DNA of 64,000 nt from Sphingorhabdus sp. EL138 (GTDB lineage: Bacteria > Pseudomonadota > Alphaproteobacteria > Sphingomonadales > Sphingomonadaceae): NCBI RefSeq assembly GCF_945882965.1, contig NZ_CAMCWY010000001.1:1-64000 (forward strand). The letters run 5' to 3'. Positions 1-7,307 of this stretch are shown piece after piece; within the stretch, counting starts at the first letter, position 1, and each line of letters starts with the position of its first letter. Made by a program: the position numbers and the translations under genes. Below the pieces are notes generated by a model. The model searched no databases and was not told where the DNA came from. It saw only the letters and a program-made list of their open reading frames with translations.

Positions 1-1317
1 GATCGGAAGGCAGCCCGCGAGCGGGTTTACCTTCTCTTCCTTATACAGTGTCATCATTTCCTGCTGCAGACGCGGCTTGTCATCTTTCCAGCGTTCTTGC
101 AGCACCTTGAGCTTGGGCTGCACCGCACGCATCTGTGCCATGGACGCAAATTGCTTTTGCGCGACTGGATACATGAACCCGCGCACGATGAGGGTTAGCC
201 CAATGATAGCGACGCCAAAGTTACCAAATACGCCAAACAGCCAATGGAGAATCCAGAAGAACGGAATGGCGATGAACCAGAACCAGCCCCAGTCAATCGC
301 ATAGTCCAGATAGGGAATACCCAAATCCTGAGAATAAGCGTTGAGGACAGCCATTTCCTTCGCACCGGCAAACAGGCGCGAGCTGCTGTCAAATGCGGCC
401 CCGGCGGCGACGCTCGTGTTACGCGTTGGGATGACCTGTGCTTGATAGACGTCGCCGCTTGCGCGGAACTTGGCCGATACCGGCGTTTTCTGATCCGGAA
501 TCACCGCACCCAGCCAATATTTATCGGTAAAGCCTAACCAGCCGCCCGTGCTGGTGAAGGATGCCTCACCCTTATTTTCTGCGACATCGACATAGCCCCA
601 GTCATAATTGGGTTGGTCATCGAACACGCCCACTGGGCCAATGTGGATGTGCGTGAATATCGATCCACCGGACGTTGCGTCGGCGGGCTTACCCGTGCGG
701 CTGAGCAACGCGAAACTGGCGATTTCGGCAGGCGCCATGCTTCCATTGGTGAAGCGCTGCTTTGCGGTAATCATGTAATTTTCGTCAATCGACAAATCGA
801 TTTCAAACTTCTGACTTTGCGCATTGGTCCAGCTTAAGGTCACGGGCGTTGATGGCGTCAGCTTGTTGCCGCTTGGCGTCCAGACGGTCTTGTCGTCTGG
901 CGCGATGATGCCTGTCCCGGCCCAGCCAAAGCGCGCGAAATAGGCGTTTTTGGTGCCAGATGGCGCAAACAGGCGCACAGGAGGCGACTTCTTAGCCAGT
1001 TGTTCGCGGTGGGTGAGCAACACGAGGTCGTCGATTTTCGCGCCCTCAAGATTGATTGAGCCCTTCAGCTTTGGCGTTTCGACCATGATGCGTGCCGAAG
1101 ATTTCAGCGCATTGCCGAGCGGAACGGCCTGCGCCTGGGCAGGCGCAGCCTCGACAGACACATCAGACGTCGCTGCGCCCGCGGGGTTGGTGGCGGATGC
1201 GGCTGTGCTGGCGACGGGCGCTGGTGTGGGGAAGAAATAGCTGGCGACATAGGGCCAGCCAAACAGGATGATGCCAGTCAGCAATACTGCAAAGATCAGG
1301 TTGCGTTTATCGTCCAC
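1..1317 (-). CDS. yidC: membrane protein insertase YidC (C-terminus cut by window edge)
   Basis: YidC inserts and folds inner-membrane proteins, alone or with SecYEG. The 439 visible codons read from a GTG at 1317 (VDDKRNLIFAVLL, the first membrane segment), through a Pro/Ala-rich linker and the large periplasmic domain, into the conserved core; the last visible residues, LYKEEKVNPLAGCLPI, are a YidC signature before the later membrane helices. About the last quarter of the protein lies outside the window. It is the fourth gene of the classical rpmH-rnpA-yidD-yidC cluster, 34 bases after yidD. The GTG start is chosen because it directly precedes the conserved DKRN segment and I see no better upstream start. 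Confidence 0.95.
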   Translation of the reverse strand, partial: MDDKRNLIFAVLLTGIILFGWPYVASYFFPTPAPVASTAASATNPAGAATSDVSVEAAPAQAQAVPLGNALKSSARIMVETPKLKGSINLEGAKIDDLVLLTHREQLAKKSPPVRLFAPSGTKNAYFARFGWAGTGIIAPDDKTVWTPSGNKLTPSTPVTLSWTNAQSQKFEIDLSIDENYMITAKQRFTNGSMAPAEIASFALLSRTGKPADATSGGSIFTHIHIGPVGVFDDQPNYDWGYVDVAENKGEASFTSTGGWLGFTDKYWLGAVIPDQKTPVSAKFRASGDVYQAQVIPTRNTSVAAGAAFDSSSRLFAGAKEMAVLNAYSQDLGIPYLDYAIDWGWFWFIAIPFFWILHWLFGVFGNFGVAIIGLTLIVRGFMYPVAQKQFASMAQMRAVQPKLKVLQERWKDDKPRLQQEMMTLYKEEKVNPLAGCLPI

Positions 1318-1351
1318 GTCTAAAATTCCCCGTTAACCCGTAAGTTGAGCG

Positions 1352-1564
1352 TCATGGCACTGGATCATATCCGTGCCCACCCCATGGTTGGCAGCGCAAT
1401 AGCCGTTTGATGGCCAGCCAGCCACCCTTAATTGCGCCATATTTTTGCAGCGCACTAATCGCGTATGCCGAACAGCTTGGGCTAAACCGGCATGTCGGCG
1501 GCAAAACACGCGATGGGCCGATTTGCCAGGCCCTTGCGACGAGGATTAACAGGCGCGCGATCAT
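1352..1564 (-). CDS. yidD: membrane protein insertion efficiency factor YidD
   Basis: A 70-residue protein of the YidD family (formerly DUF37). Family hallmarks are visible: an amphipathic N-terminal helix (MIARLLILVARAWQ), then PTCRFSPSCSAYAISAL with its paired cysteines, and a C-terminal CQPWGGHGYDPVP. YidD is thought to sit on the inner face of the membrane and assist YidC. It lies between rnpA and yidC as in most bacteria. A palindromic repeat element starts six bases upstream of its start codon and separates it from rnpA. Confidence 0.95.
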   Translation of the reverse strand: MIARLLILVARAWQIGPSRVLPPTCRFSPSCSAYAISALQKYGAIKGGWLAIKRLLRCQPWGGHGYDPVP

Positions 1565-1569
1565 GTGGA

Positions 1570-1697
1570 CCTCCCCATCGACTTGCGATGGGGAGGGGGA
1601 CCGTTCGCGCAGCGAAGGGTGGAGGGGACTCTATGCTTGAAGGCCCCTCCGTCCCGCCGTTGGCGTACCACCTCCCCATCGCAAGTCGATGGGGAGG
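1570..1697. repeat. paired palindrome repeat between rnpA and yidD
   Basis: Two imperfect 27-base palindromes, at 1570-1596 and 1671-1697, are exact reverse complements of each other (core CCTCCCCATCG / CGATGGGGAGG). The 74 bases between them also contain complementary G-rich and C-rich stretches. The transcript can therefore fold either as two small hairpins or as one large one. It lies inside the rpmH-rnpA-yidD-yidC transcription unit, just before the yidD start, and looks like a small dispersed palindromic element. I see no open reading frame of note in it. Confidence 0.85.
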
Positions 1698-1712
1698 ATA
1701 ATGTGTCCATTA

Positions 1713-2048
1713 TCAGACGCATAACTTCCCCAGCGCCTTGGCCATGTCGCTGCGCAATGCGTCAAAGTCCCGCTCGATCCCGCCGTCGCGGCCGATCAGG
1801 ATATGATCGGCGCCAGCCTTGCCATTTTGCCCGAGCATTTCCTGCGCCAAGGCGCGAAAGCGGCGGCGCATGCGGTTGCGGACGACGGCGTTGCCGACTT
1901 TCTTGGTAATGGTAATGCCCAACCGAATATCTGTAGTTTCGTCCTGCCTGTCTTTCACAAGCAAAACAAAACCGGGAGTTGCATATCGCTTCCCCCGGTT
2001 CGCGGCCAAGAAATCTGGCCTTTTTTTAATGACGCTATAACCGCGCAT
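1713..2048 (-). CDS. rnpA: ribonuclease P protein component
   Basis: The protein subunit of RNase P, which with the RNA subunit removes 5' leaders from tRNA precursors. The 111 residues show the family layout: N-terminal SVIKKRPDFLAANRGKRYATPGF, central RLGITITKKVGNAVVRNR, then the basic RNR motif helix NRMRRRFRALAQEM, and a C-terminal D-H-I-L-I-GRDG strand. It follows rpmH by 23 bases, the usual arrangement. The start at 2048 gives the normal length. The RNA subunit gene is not in this window. Confidence 0.96.
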   Translation of the reverse strand: MRGYSVIKKRPDFLAANRGKRYATPGFVLLVKDRQDETTDIRLGITITKKVGNAVVRNRMRRRFRALAQEMLGQNGKAGADHILIGRDGGIERDFDALRSDMAKALGKLCV

Positions 2049-2071
2049 GTCGCGGTTCGCCTGCTCGCTAC

Positions 2072-2206
2072 TTAAGCCGACAGCTTCTTGCGGCCGCGTG
2101 CGCGACGTGCGTTCAGGATGTTGCGGCCCGCAGCGGTTGACATACGGAGACGAAAACCGTGGCGACGGGCACGCACGAGATTGCTCGGCTGAAAAGTGCG
2201 CTTCAT
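2072..2206 (-). CDS. rpmH: 50S ribosomal protein L34
   Basis: A 44-residue, very basic ribosomal protein, [20 protein letters not shown] at the start and [11 protein letters not shown] at the end, essentially the universal L34 sequence. It is the first gene of the rpmH-rnpA-yidD-yidC cluster. The reading frame stays open upstream to 2302, but the conserved MKRTFQPS start fixes the true initiation codon at 2206. Confidence 0.97.
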   Translation of the reverse strand: MKRTFQPSNLVRARRHGFRLRMSTAAGRNILNARRARGRKKLSA

Positions 2207-2323
2207 GACTGTAATCCTTAAATTTTTAGCGTCTTGAAATGAAAATGGCCGCCGAATCTGTGCAGCGACCCTTTCTGTTGCAGTGGCCGATACGATTGGC
2301 ATGACGAAAAGTCAACATGGGTT

Positions 2324-2406
2324 AGGGTCAGGACCACTTAAATCCACCTTAGCGGCGTCAAAATGGCCTCAAACCGCGAAGGTGGATTTAAGTGGTCCTG
2401 ACGCTA
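2324..2406. repeat. palindromic TAG(G/C)GTCAGGACC repeat, complete copy
   Basis: A near-perfect long hairpin: the 23-base arms at 2328-2350 and 2379-2401 are exact reverse complements (TCAGGACCACTTAAATCC is the core), with a 28-base loop. On the minus strand the last codon of the adjacent small membrane protein gene, TAG at 2404-2406, is the first three bases of the element (TAGCGTCAGGACC). Related copies occur at 7292-7307, 33410-33441 and 39128-39205, three of them also starting at a TAG stop codon. A mobile or repetitive palindrome that may also act as a transcript end. Confidence 0.85.
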
Positions 2407-2754
2407 GGGCATTTTCATGTCAACGTCGTCGCGGCGGAACAGGTGCAGGAAATCGCGTTTGACGTCGGGAAAGGGCGGGCGGCCTTTGACCTTCTTGCGC
2501 CGCAGTGCCCAATTTGCCCAGCGGGCATATTCGGGATGTTGCTTTGAAAGCCGCGAATATCGCTTCTTTGCCCAAAGCGAATGTTTAAGGACCACGCCGA
2601 GCCCAATGATAAACTGCGCTATTCCGCCTGGGCCTGGAAGCCAGCTGATAATGGGCGCGGTAACGATTAGCGCCCAACCCAAAATGACCATCGACCAGCG
2701 ATAGGCGGGCATATCGCTCCATTTTTTCCGTTTTGAGCGGTGCATATGGGTCAT
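2404..2754 (-). CDS. small membrane protein, PGPGW-like
   Basis: A 116-residue protein with two hydrophobic segments (about residues 20-38 and 44-58) separated by SWLPGPGGIAQF, which resembles the PGPGW family of putative transmembrane proteins. The C-terminal half is soluble and basic (WALRRKKVKGRPPFP). The function of the family is not known to me. The start may be at 2754, or at Met-15 (MPAYRW), which would still keep both membrane segments. Its stop codon is formed by the adjoining palindromic repeat. Confidence 0.75.
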   Translation of the reverse strand: MTHMHRSKRKKWSDMPAYRWSMVILGWALIVTAPIISWLPGPGGIAQFIIGLGVVLKHSLWAKKRYSRLSKQHPEYARWANWALRRKKVKGRPPFPDVKRDFLHLFRRDDVDMKMP

Positions 2755-2913
2755 GTGGGATAACGGAACAGGTGTTGCAAGTTCATGTCAGCCCCAAGCC
2801 GTTTTCGCAGAAATAAAAATTCTTGAGCATTGTCAGTAATAGCCGGCTTTTATTCATGGTTTCGCCGCATTAGGGCTGTATCGCCCCTCTTTACCGCTTA
2901 TGATGAAAGCCTC

Positions 2914-3297
2914 ATGACAAAAGCCCTCTCACATCTTCACCGTATAGGCGTGTTGCCTGCTGACATTGATTTTATGGGGCATGTGAACAATGCGCGCTAT
3001 CTGAACTGGGTTCAAGATGCGGTTTTGGCGCATTGGAACAAGCTTGCCCCGCCCGAAACCGCGGCGAAATATCTGTGGGTCGCGCTCAAGCATGAGATTA
3101 CCTATCGCAAACCGGCATTCCTTGATGATGATGTGATTGCGACCGTGGTGTTGGAAAAGGTCCAAGGTGCGCGGTCCTTTTACGATACGGTGATCAAGCG
3201 TGGTGAGGACGTTCTTGCAGAGGTAAAGTCGAGCTGGTGCTGCGTTGATGCAAAAACGCTGCGGCCTGCGCGCATTGCCGCCGATGTTCAGGCATAA
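2914..3297 (+). CDS. acyl-CoA thioesterase of the hot-dog fold (YbgC/FadM-like)
   Basis: A 127-residue protein of the 4-hydroxybenzoyl-CoA thioesterase/FadM group. The conserved D-x-M-GHVNNARYLNW motif near residues 18-32 is the active-site signature: the Asp is the usual catalytic acid and HVNNARY the helix that follows. It would hydrolyse an acyl-CoA; the substrate cannot be told. The frame is open from 2830, but the start at 2914 puts the conserved region at the normal distance from the N-terminus. It stands alone, with a minus-strand operon converging on it from the right. Confidence 0.85.
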   Translation: MTKALSHLHRIGVLPADIDFMGHVNNARYLNWVQDAVLAHWNKLAPPETAAKYLWVALKHEITYRKPAFLDDDVIATVVLEKVQGARSFYDTVIKRGEDVLAEVKSSWCCVDAKTLRPARIAADVQA

Positions 3298-3334
3298 TTT
3301 TTTCCAGAAATAATCCGCCCAGTGCTGTGCCGTC

Positions 3335-4105
3335 TCAGAAAATAGGGTTGTCCGCGCCATCGCCTATTGGCGTCACGGCATTGTGTATCCCACATTCCAC
3401 CTTGTCCCAGCCCTTCCAACGGCCCGAGCGCGGGTCTTCGCCTGGCGCAACTTTGGTGGTGCAGGGGGAGCAACCAATTGAGGGGTAGCCCAGTTCCACC
3501 AAGGGATGCGCGGGCAAAGCATGCTCGGCCATGTAGGCGTCGATTTTGGCTTGGTCCCAATCGGCGAGCGGATTGACCTTCAAACGGCCATTTTCGATTT
3601 CAAACCGGGGTAGTGCCCGGCGCGTCGATGATTGGAACGCTTTGCGCCCCGTAAACTGTGCATCAAAGCCCGCCAAAGCGGCATTTAGCGGCAGCACTTT
3701 GCGGATTTCGCAGCAACCATCAGGGTCATATGACCACCGCAGGCCGGTTTGGTCCTTTTGCTGGAGCAAAATAGGATCAGGGGTCAGGATGCGTAGATCC
3801 TGCAAACCGAGCTTGGACTGGAGTTCCTCCCGATAGATAATCGTCTCAGGGAAATGCTTGCCTGTGTCCAAGAACAAGACGGGTATCGTCGGATCAATGC
3901 TTGCAATGACGTGCAGCAAAACCGCGCTCTCCGCGCCAAAGCTGGAGACGACCGCCGCATCGCCCAACATATTTTCGCGCAGCAAGATCGTCAGCATCTC
4001 AACCGTATCGCGGCCCCGGAACATATTATTCAGGCGAACCGCGTCGCCTTCGGTATAACGCGAGGCGGCGTTGATACGATCAGCGATGCGGACCTTGTTA
4101 CCCAT
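3335..4105 (-). CDS. cysH: assimilatory adenylyl-sulfate (APS/PAPS) reductase
   Basis: Reduces activated sulfate to sulfite in cysteine synthesis, using thioredoxin. The 256-residue protein has the PP-loop-type nucleotide fold (VVSSFGAESAVLLH, the P-loop-like segment, and LDTGKHFPET), GRKAFQS for the sulfate end, a CC pair in DGCCEIRK and CSPCT further on. These four cysteines are the [4Fe-4S] ligands that mark APS-type reductases rather than cluster-free PAPS enzymes. ECGIH carries the catalytic cysteine. The start at 4105 overlaps the end of the DUF934 gene by 8 bases, which fits translational coupling; in-frame codons upstream to 4189 lie inside that gene and are unlikely to be used. Last gene of the operon. 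Confidence 0.92.
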   Translation of the reverse strand: MGNKVRIADRINAASRYTEGDAVRLNNMFRGRDTVEMLTILLRENMLGDAAVVSSFGAESAVLLHVIASIDPTIPVLFLDTGKHFPETIIYREELQSKLGLQDLRILTPDPILLQQKDQTGLRWSYDPDGCCEIRKVLPLNAALAGFDAQFTGRKAFQSSTRRALPRFEIENGRLKVNPLADWDQAKIDAYMAEHALPAHPLVELGYPSIGCSPCTTKVAPGEDPRSGRWKGWDKVECGIHNAVTPIGDGADNPIF

Positions 4106-4520
4106 GCCGTAGCTTCCAAATAGGCACGACGCTATCGGCGGCCCCTTGATACGCATGGTCATAATTGTCGAGCGCACGTGCAACCGCATCGGGGTTTAAG
4201 GAGGATTCAGGCGCAAAACTGTCAAAGCCGCAGCGGCGCATAAACGCAATCTGGTCAACCAACACGTCACCTTGGGCGCGCAATTCGCCTTGATACCCGG
4301 CCTCGCGCAAGATGCGGGCGGCGCTATAGCCCCTGCCGTCGCGATATTTGGGGAAAGCAACTTCGATCAGCGTCAGCCGATCGAGGAAAGGAATTAAAGC
4401 CCGGGCATCATCATCTGGTTCCAACCGGACGGCGGTCGCGTTAGACTGATCCAGAAACGCATCCAGCGTCACTGACGGCTGTTCTGTCACTTCATCGGCG
4501 CGATAACGAAACTCAACCAT
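4098..4520 (-). CDS. DUF934 protein of the sulfite reductase operon
   Basis: A 140-residue DUF934 protein. The family is almost always found next to cysI or cysH and is annotated as an oxidoreductase-like factor for sulfite reduction, although the biochemical role is not settled. Visible landmarks are VRLEPDDDARAL, LIEVAFPKYRDGRGYSAARI and the conserved GDVLVDQIAFMRRCGFDSF. It overlaps cysI by 8 bases upstream and cysH by 8 bases downstream, so the three are surely co-translated. The ATG at 4520 is chosen over earlier in-frame codons because those lie within cysI. Confidence 0.9.
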   Translation of the reverse strand: MVEFRYRADEVTEQPSVTLDAFLDQSNATAVRLEPDDDARALIPFLDRLTLIEVAFPKYRDGRGYSAARILREAGYQGELRAQGDVLVDQIAFMRRCGFDSFAPESSLNPDAVARALDNYDHAYQGAADSVVPIWKLRHG

Positions 4521-6141
4521 AAATCGCCTCCTTAAAGGGTGCAAGGCCGACACGGCGATAGGTGTCGAGGAAACGTTCATCGCCTTGGCGCAGCGCCTTG
4601 TAGACTTCTGTCGCCTTTTCGACCGCGTCAACGACGCCATCTTCGTCAAAGCCAGGACCAATGATCTTGCCGATGCTGACATCTTCCGCGCCAGAACCCC
4701 CAAAAGTAAGCTGGTAATTTTCCACGCCTTTTTTATCGACGCCCAATATGCCGATATGCCCGGCATGATGATGTCCGCAGGCATTGATGCAGCCTGAAAT
4801 TTTAAGCTTCAGTTCGCCCAAATCGCGCTGCCGGTCCATGTCGGCAAAACGCGTTGCAATTTTCTGCGCGACGGGGATCGAACGGGCGTTGGCAAGGCTG
4901 CAATAATCAAGACCAGGGCAGGCGATGATATCGCTGATCAAGTCAAGATTGGCGTCGGCCAACTCGGCATCGCGCAAGGCTTGCCACACGGCGTATAAGT
5001 CACGCTTTGCCACATAAGGCAGGACGATATTCTGCGCATGCGTGACGCGCAGTTCGTCAAAGCTGTATTTTTCTGCCAAGTCAGCCATGACATCAATTTG
5101 CTGTGATGTGGCGTCACCGGGAATGCCGCCAATAGGCTTCAAGCTGATGTTGACGATGGCATAGCCAGCTTGCTTATGCGGCTTTACATTTTGATCGAGC
5201 CAGACGGCAAAATCGGGATCATTGCGGTCCGGTTCTACGTCCGGCGCGTCATATGCAGGTGCCGCAAAAAAGGCAGTTATGCGTTCCAGCTCAGCCAAAG
5301 GCGGGTCAATACCCAATGTTTTGACATGGGCGAATTCCGCAGCGACCTGACGGCGATATTCGTCTGCGCCAATTTCATGGATCAGGATCTTAATCCGCGC
5401 CTTGTACATATTGTCGCGCCGTCCGTAGCGGTTGTAGACGCGCAGACACGCTTCAAGATAGCTCAACAGATCGTCCGCCTTGACGAACGGGTTGATCTCG
5501 GGCGCGATCATCGGAGTCCGGCCCATGCCGCCGCCTACAAATACCCGAGCGCCCAATGCGCCATCTTGGCGGATCAGCTCAAGCCCGATGTCGTGTAAAC
5601 GCATGGCTGCGCGATCCTCGGACGCTGCAATCACCGCGATTTTGAACTTGCGGGGCAAGTAGCTGAATTCCGGATGGAAGGTTGACCATTGGCGTAGCAA
5701 TTCGGCCCAAGGACGCGGGTCCGTGACTTCGTCAGCCGCTGCGCCTGCATATTGGTCCGACGAAATGTTGCGGATGCAATTGCCACTTGTTTGAATGGCA
5801 TGCATTTCGACGGTGGCCAGCTCCTCTAGGATATCGGCACAATCCTCCAGCTTGATCCAGTTATACTGAATATTCTGGCGCGTGGTGAAATGGCCATAAT
5901 CGCGATCATATTTGCGGGCGATATGCGCCAGCATCCGCATCTGCCGTGAATCGAGCGTGCCATAAGGAATGGCAACGCGCAGCATATAGGCATGTAATTG
6001 CAGATACAGGCCGTTCATCAACCGCAGGGGTTTGAACTGGTCTTCCGTCATGTCCCCAGCAATGCGGCGGGTTATTTGGTCACGAAATTCGGCAACACGC
6101 GCGTCCACCATCGCTTGGTCATAATTGTCATATTTATACAT
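4513..6141 (-). CDS. cysI: sulfite (or nitrite) reductase hemoprotein
   Basis: A 542-residue siroheme and [4Fe-4S] reductase that reduces sulfite to sulfide. It has the two-fold repeat of this family: an N-terminal ferredoxin-like half (HFTTRQNIQYNWI) and the second half with CPGLDYCSLANARS followed by KISGCINACGHHHAGHIGIL. The four cysteines of those two motifs bind the cluster and bridge it to siroheme. The neighbours (siroheme synthase, DUF934, cysH) argue for sulfite rather than nitrite as substrate. No flavoprotein CysJ subunit is visible nearby, so the electron donor is probably ferredoxin or an unlinked reductase. Residue length is typical of the ferredoxin-type enzymes. Confidence 0.93.
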   Translation of the reverse strand: MYKYDNYDQAMVDARVAEFRDQITRRIAGDMTEDQFKPLRLMNGLYLQLHAYMLRVAIPYGTLDSRQMRMLAHIARKYDRDYGHFTTRQNIQYNWIKLEDCADILEELATVEMHAIQTSGNCIRNISSDQYAGAAADEVTDPRPWAELLRQWSTFHPEFSYLPRKFKIAVIAASEDRAAMRLHDIGLELIRQDGALGARVFVGGGMGRTPMIAPEINPFVKADDLLSYLEACLRVYNRYGRRDNMYKARIKILIHEIGADEYRRQVAAEFAHVKTLGIDPPLAELERITAFFAAPAYDAPDVEPDRNDPDFAVWLDQNVKPHKQAGYAIVNISLKPIGGIPGDATSQQIDVMADLAEKYSFDELRVTHAQNIVLPYVAKRDLYAVWQALRDAELADANLDLISDIIACPGLDYCSLANARSIPVAQKIATRFADMDRQRDLGELKLKISGCINACGHHHAGHIGILGVDKKGVENYQLTFGGSGAEDVSIGKIIGPGFDEDGVVDAVEKATEVYKALRQGDERFLDTYRRVGLAPFKEAIYG

Positions 6142-6142
6142 G

Positions 6143-6439
6143 TCAGATTATCCAGTCGCCAGCCGCAGGATCGGCAGGCTTAAGTGTGAGATCAGTGCGC
6201 ACGGTTGGTCCCAGCGCGCGGATACGGTCCTTAATATGTGCCGGGCGCGGGCCATCTTCGGTTGGCAGCGCGTCAATGATGTAAGGCGCATTAACGCGGC
6301 GTGCGCCTTCCTCGGCGAGGAGTGTTGCCTCGCCATGTTCGCCAACATCGGCGGCATCTTCGACATGGATGGACCAGCCATTGCCCGTCCACCATGTGAC
6401 GGCGCCAGACCCCAAATCATTTCCCGTCAGTAATTTCAC
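6143..6439 (-). CDS. DUF2849 protein of the sulfite reductase operon
   Basis: A 98-residue protein of the DUF2849 family, a small alphaproteobacterial family found between the siroheme methyltransferase and cysI. The sequence shows GSGAVTWWTGNGWS near the N-terminus and a mid-section with EEGARRVNAPYIIDALP. No catalytic motif is evident. It starts 4 bases inside the end of cobA and stops one base before cysI begins, so it sits in a tightly packed operon. The role is probably accessory to sulfite reduction, inferred from context only. Confidence 0.88.
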   Translation of the reverse strand: MKLLTGNDLGSGAVTWWTGNGWSIHVEDAADVGEHGEATLLAEEGARRVNAPYIIDALPTEDGPRPAHIKDRIRALGPTVRTDLTLKPADPAAGDWII

Positions 6440-7203
6440 GCAATTTTCTCCGCCTGCTTGGCAAAATGGAACAACCGGTCTTCGGCATCGGATTTCAGGA
6501 CGACATCGCCGACAATGATAATTGCTGGCGACATAACGCCTTCGCGCGCGATCATGCCGCCAAGGTCCGTTAAAATCGTCCGCATGGCGCGCGCATCGGA
6601 TCGTGTCGCGCGCTCCAGCACCGCGACCGGCGTATCGGGTGACAGGCCATCGCAGATAAGCTTTTCAGTGATATCCGACGCGGTCGCAATGCCCATGTAA
6701 ATCACCAGCGTGCGGTCTTTACCCGCAAGGCCAGCCCAATTTTGGTCGGTCAGGCCCTTGCACTGACCCGCGACGAAGGTAACGGCGCTTGCGGTATCAC
6801 GATGTGTCAGCGGTAACATACTGGCGGCGGCACCACCCATCGCGGCGGAGATGCCGGGAACGACCTCCACATCAATGCCAGCGTCGCGGCAGGCTTCTGC
6901 CTCTTCGCCGCCGCGTCCGAAAATAAACGGGTCGCCGCCTTTCAACCGCACTACCATGTTCCCTGCCTGCGCCTCGCGCACCAGAATGTCGTTGATCCCG
7001 TCCTGCGGCACCAAATGGCGTGAGCGGCTTTTGGCGACAGAAATCATCCGTGCGGCGGGATTGATGAGCGCCATGATTGCGTCATCGACAAGGCCATCAT
7101 ACACCACAACGTCCGCGCTCGAAATCAACCGCACGGCCTTCACGGTCAGAAGTTCGGGGTCACCGGGGCCAGCGCCCACCAGATATACGCGTGCTTTTTC
7201 CAT
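6436..7203 (-). CDS. cobA: uroporphyrinogen-III C-methyltransferase (siroheme synthesis)
   Basis: Adds two methyl groups from S-adenosylmethionine to uroporphyrinogen III, giving precorrin-2, the precursor of siroheme (and B12). The 255-residue protein has the family landmarks VYLVGAGPGDPELLTVKA at the N-terminus, VVYDGLV, RLKGGDPFIFGRGGEEAEA and VPGISAA. It lacks the oxidase/chelatase domain of full-length CysG, so those last two steps must be done elsewhere. First gene of the five-gene unit cobA-DUF2849-cysI-DUF934-cysH, where it serves to make the cofactor for CysI. The promoter should lie in 7204-7290. Confidence 0.93.
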   Translation of the reverse strand: MEKARVYLVGAGPGDPELLTVKAVRLISSADVVVYDGLVDDAIMALINPAARMISVAKSRSRHLVPQDGINDILVREAQAGNMVVRLKGGDPFIFGRGGEEAEACRDAGIDVEVVPGISAAMGGAAASMLPLTHRDTASAVTFVAGQCKGLTDQNWAGLAGKDRTLVIYMGIATASDITEKLICDGLSPDTPVAVLERATRSDARAMRTILTDLGGMIAREGVMSPAIIIVGDVVLKSDAEDRLFHFAKQAEKIA

Positions 7204-7291
7204 CTTGCCATCATGGGCAATCGAGTCGCCAGCATCAAATCAGGATAAGTTGGCCAAGGCTTAGAAGAACTTTAGCGGATTATTTTGTCGC

Positions 7292-7307
7292 TAGGGTCCT
7301 GACCCTA
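7292..7307. repeat. short TAGGGTCAGGACC-family palindrome at the selO stop
   Basis: A perfect 16-base palindrome around a CT centre (TAGGGTCCTGACCCTA). Read on the minus strand, the selO stop codon TAG (7305-7307) is followed directly by GGTCAGGACC, exactly as at the grpE and dnaJ stops. It looks like a short or truncated member of the same family as 2324-2406. It lies between selO and cobA. Confidence 0.7.

Noticed and set aside
5170-5598. Long open frame on the strand opposite cysI
   Set aside because: It is antisense to a strongly conserved gene, has no ribosome binding site or family match, and its length is a common by-product of GC-rich coding DNA.
7204-7291. Riboswitch (cobalamin or SAM) before cobA
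   Set aside because: The leader is about 90 bases and shows no B12-box or SAM riboswitch core; too short for a known class.
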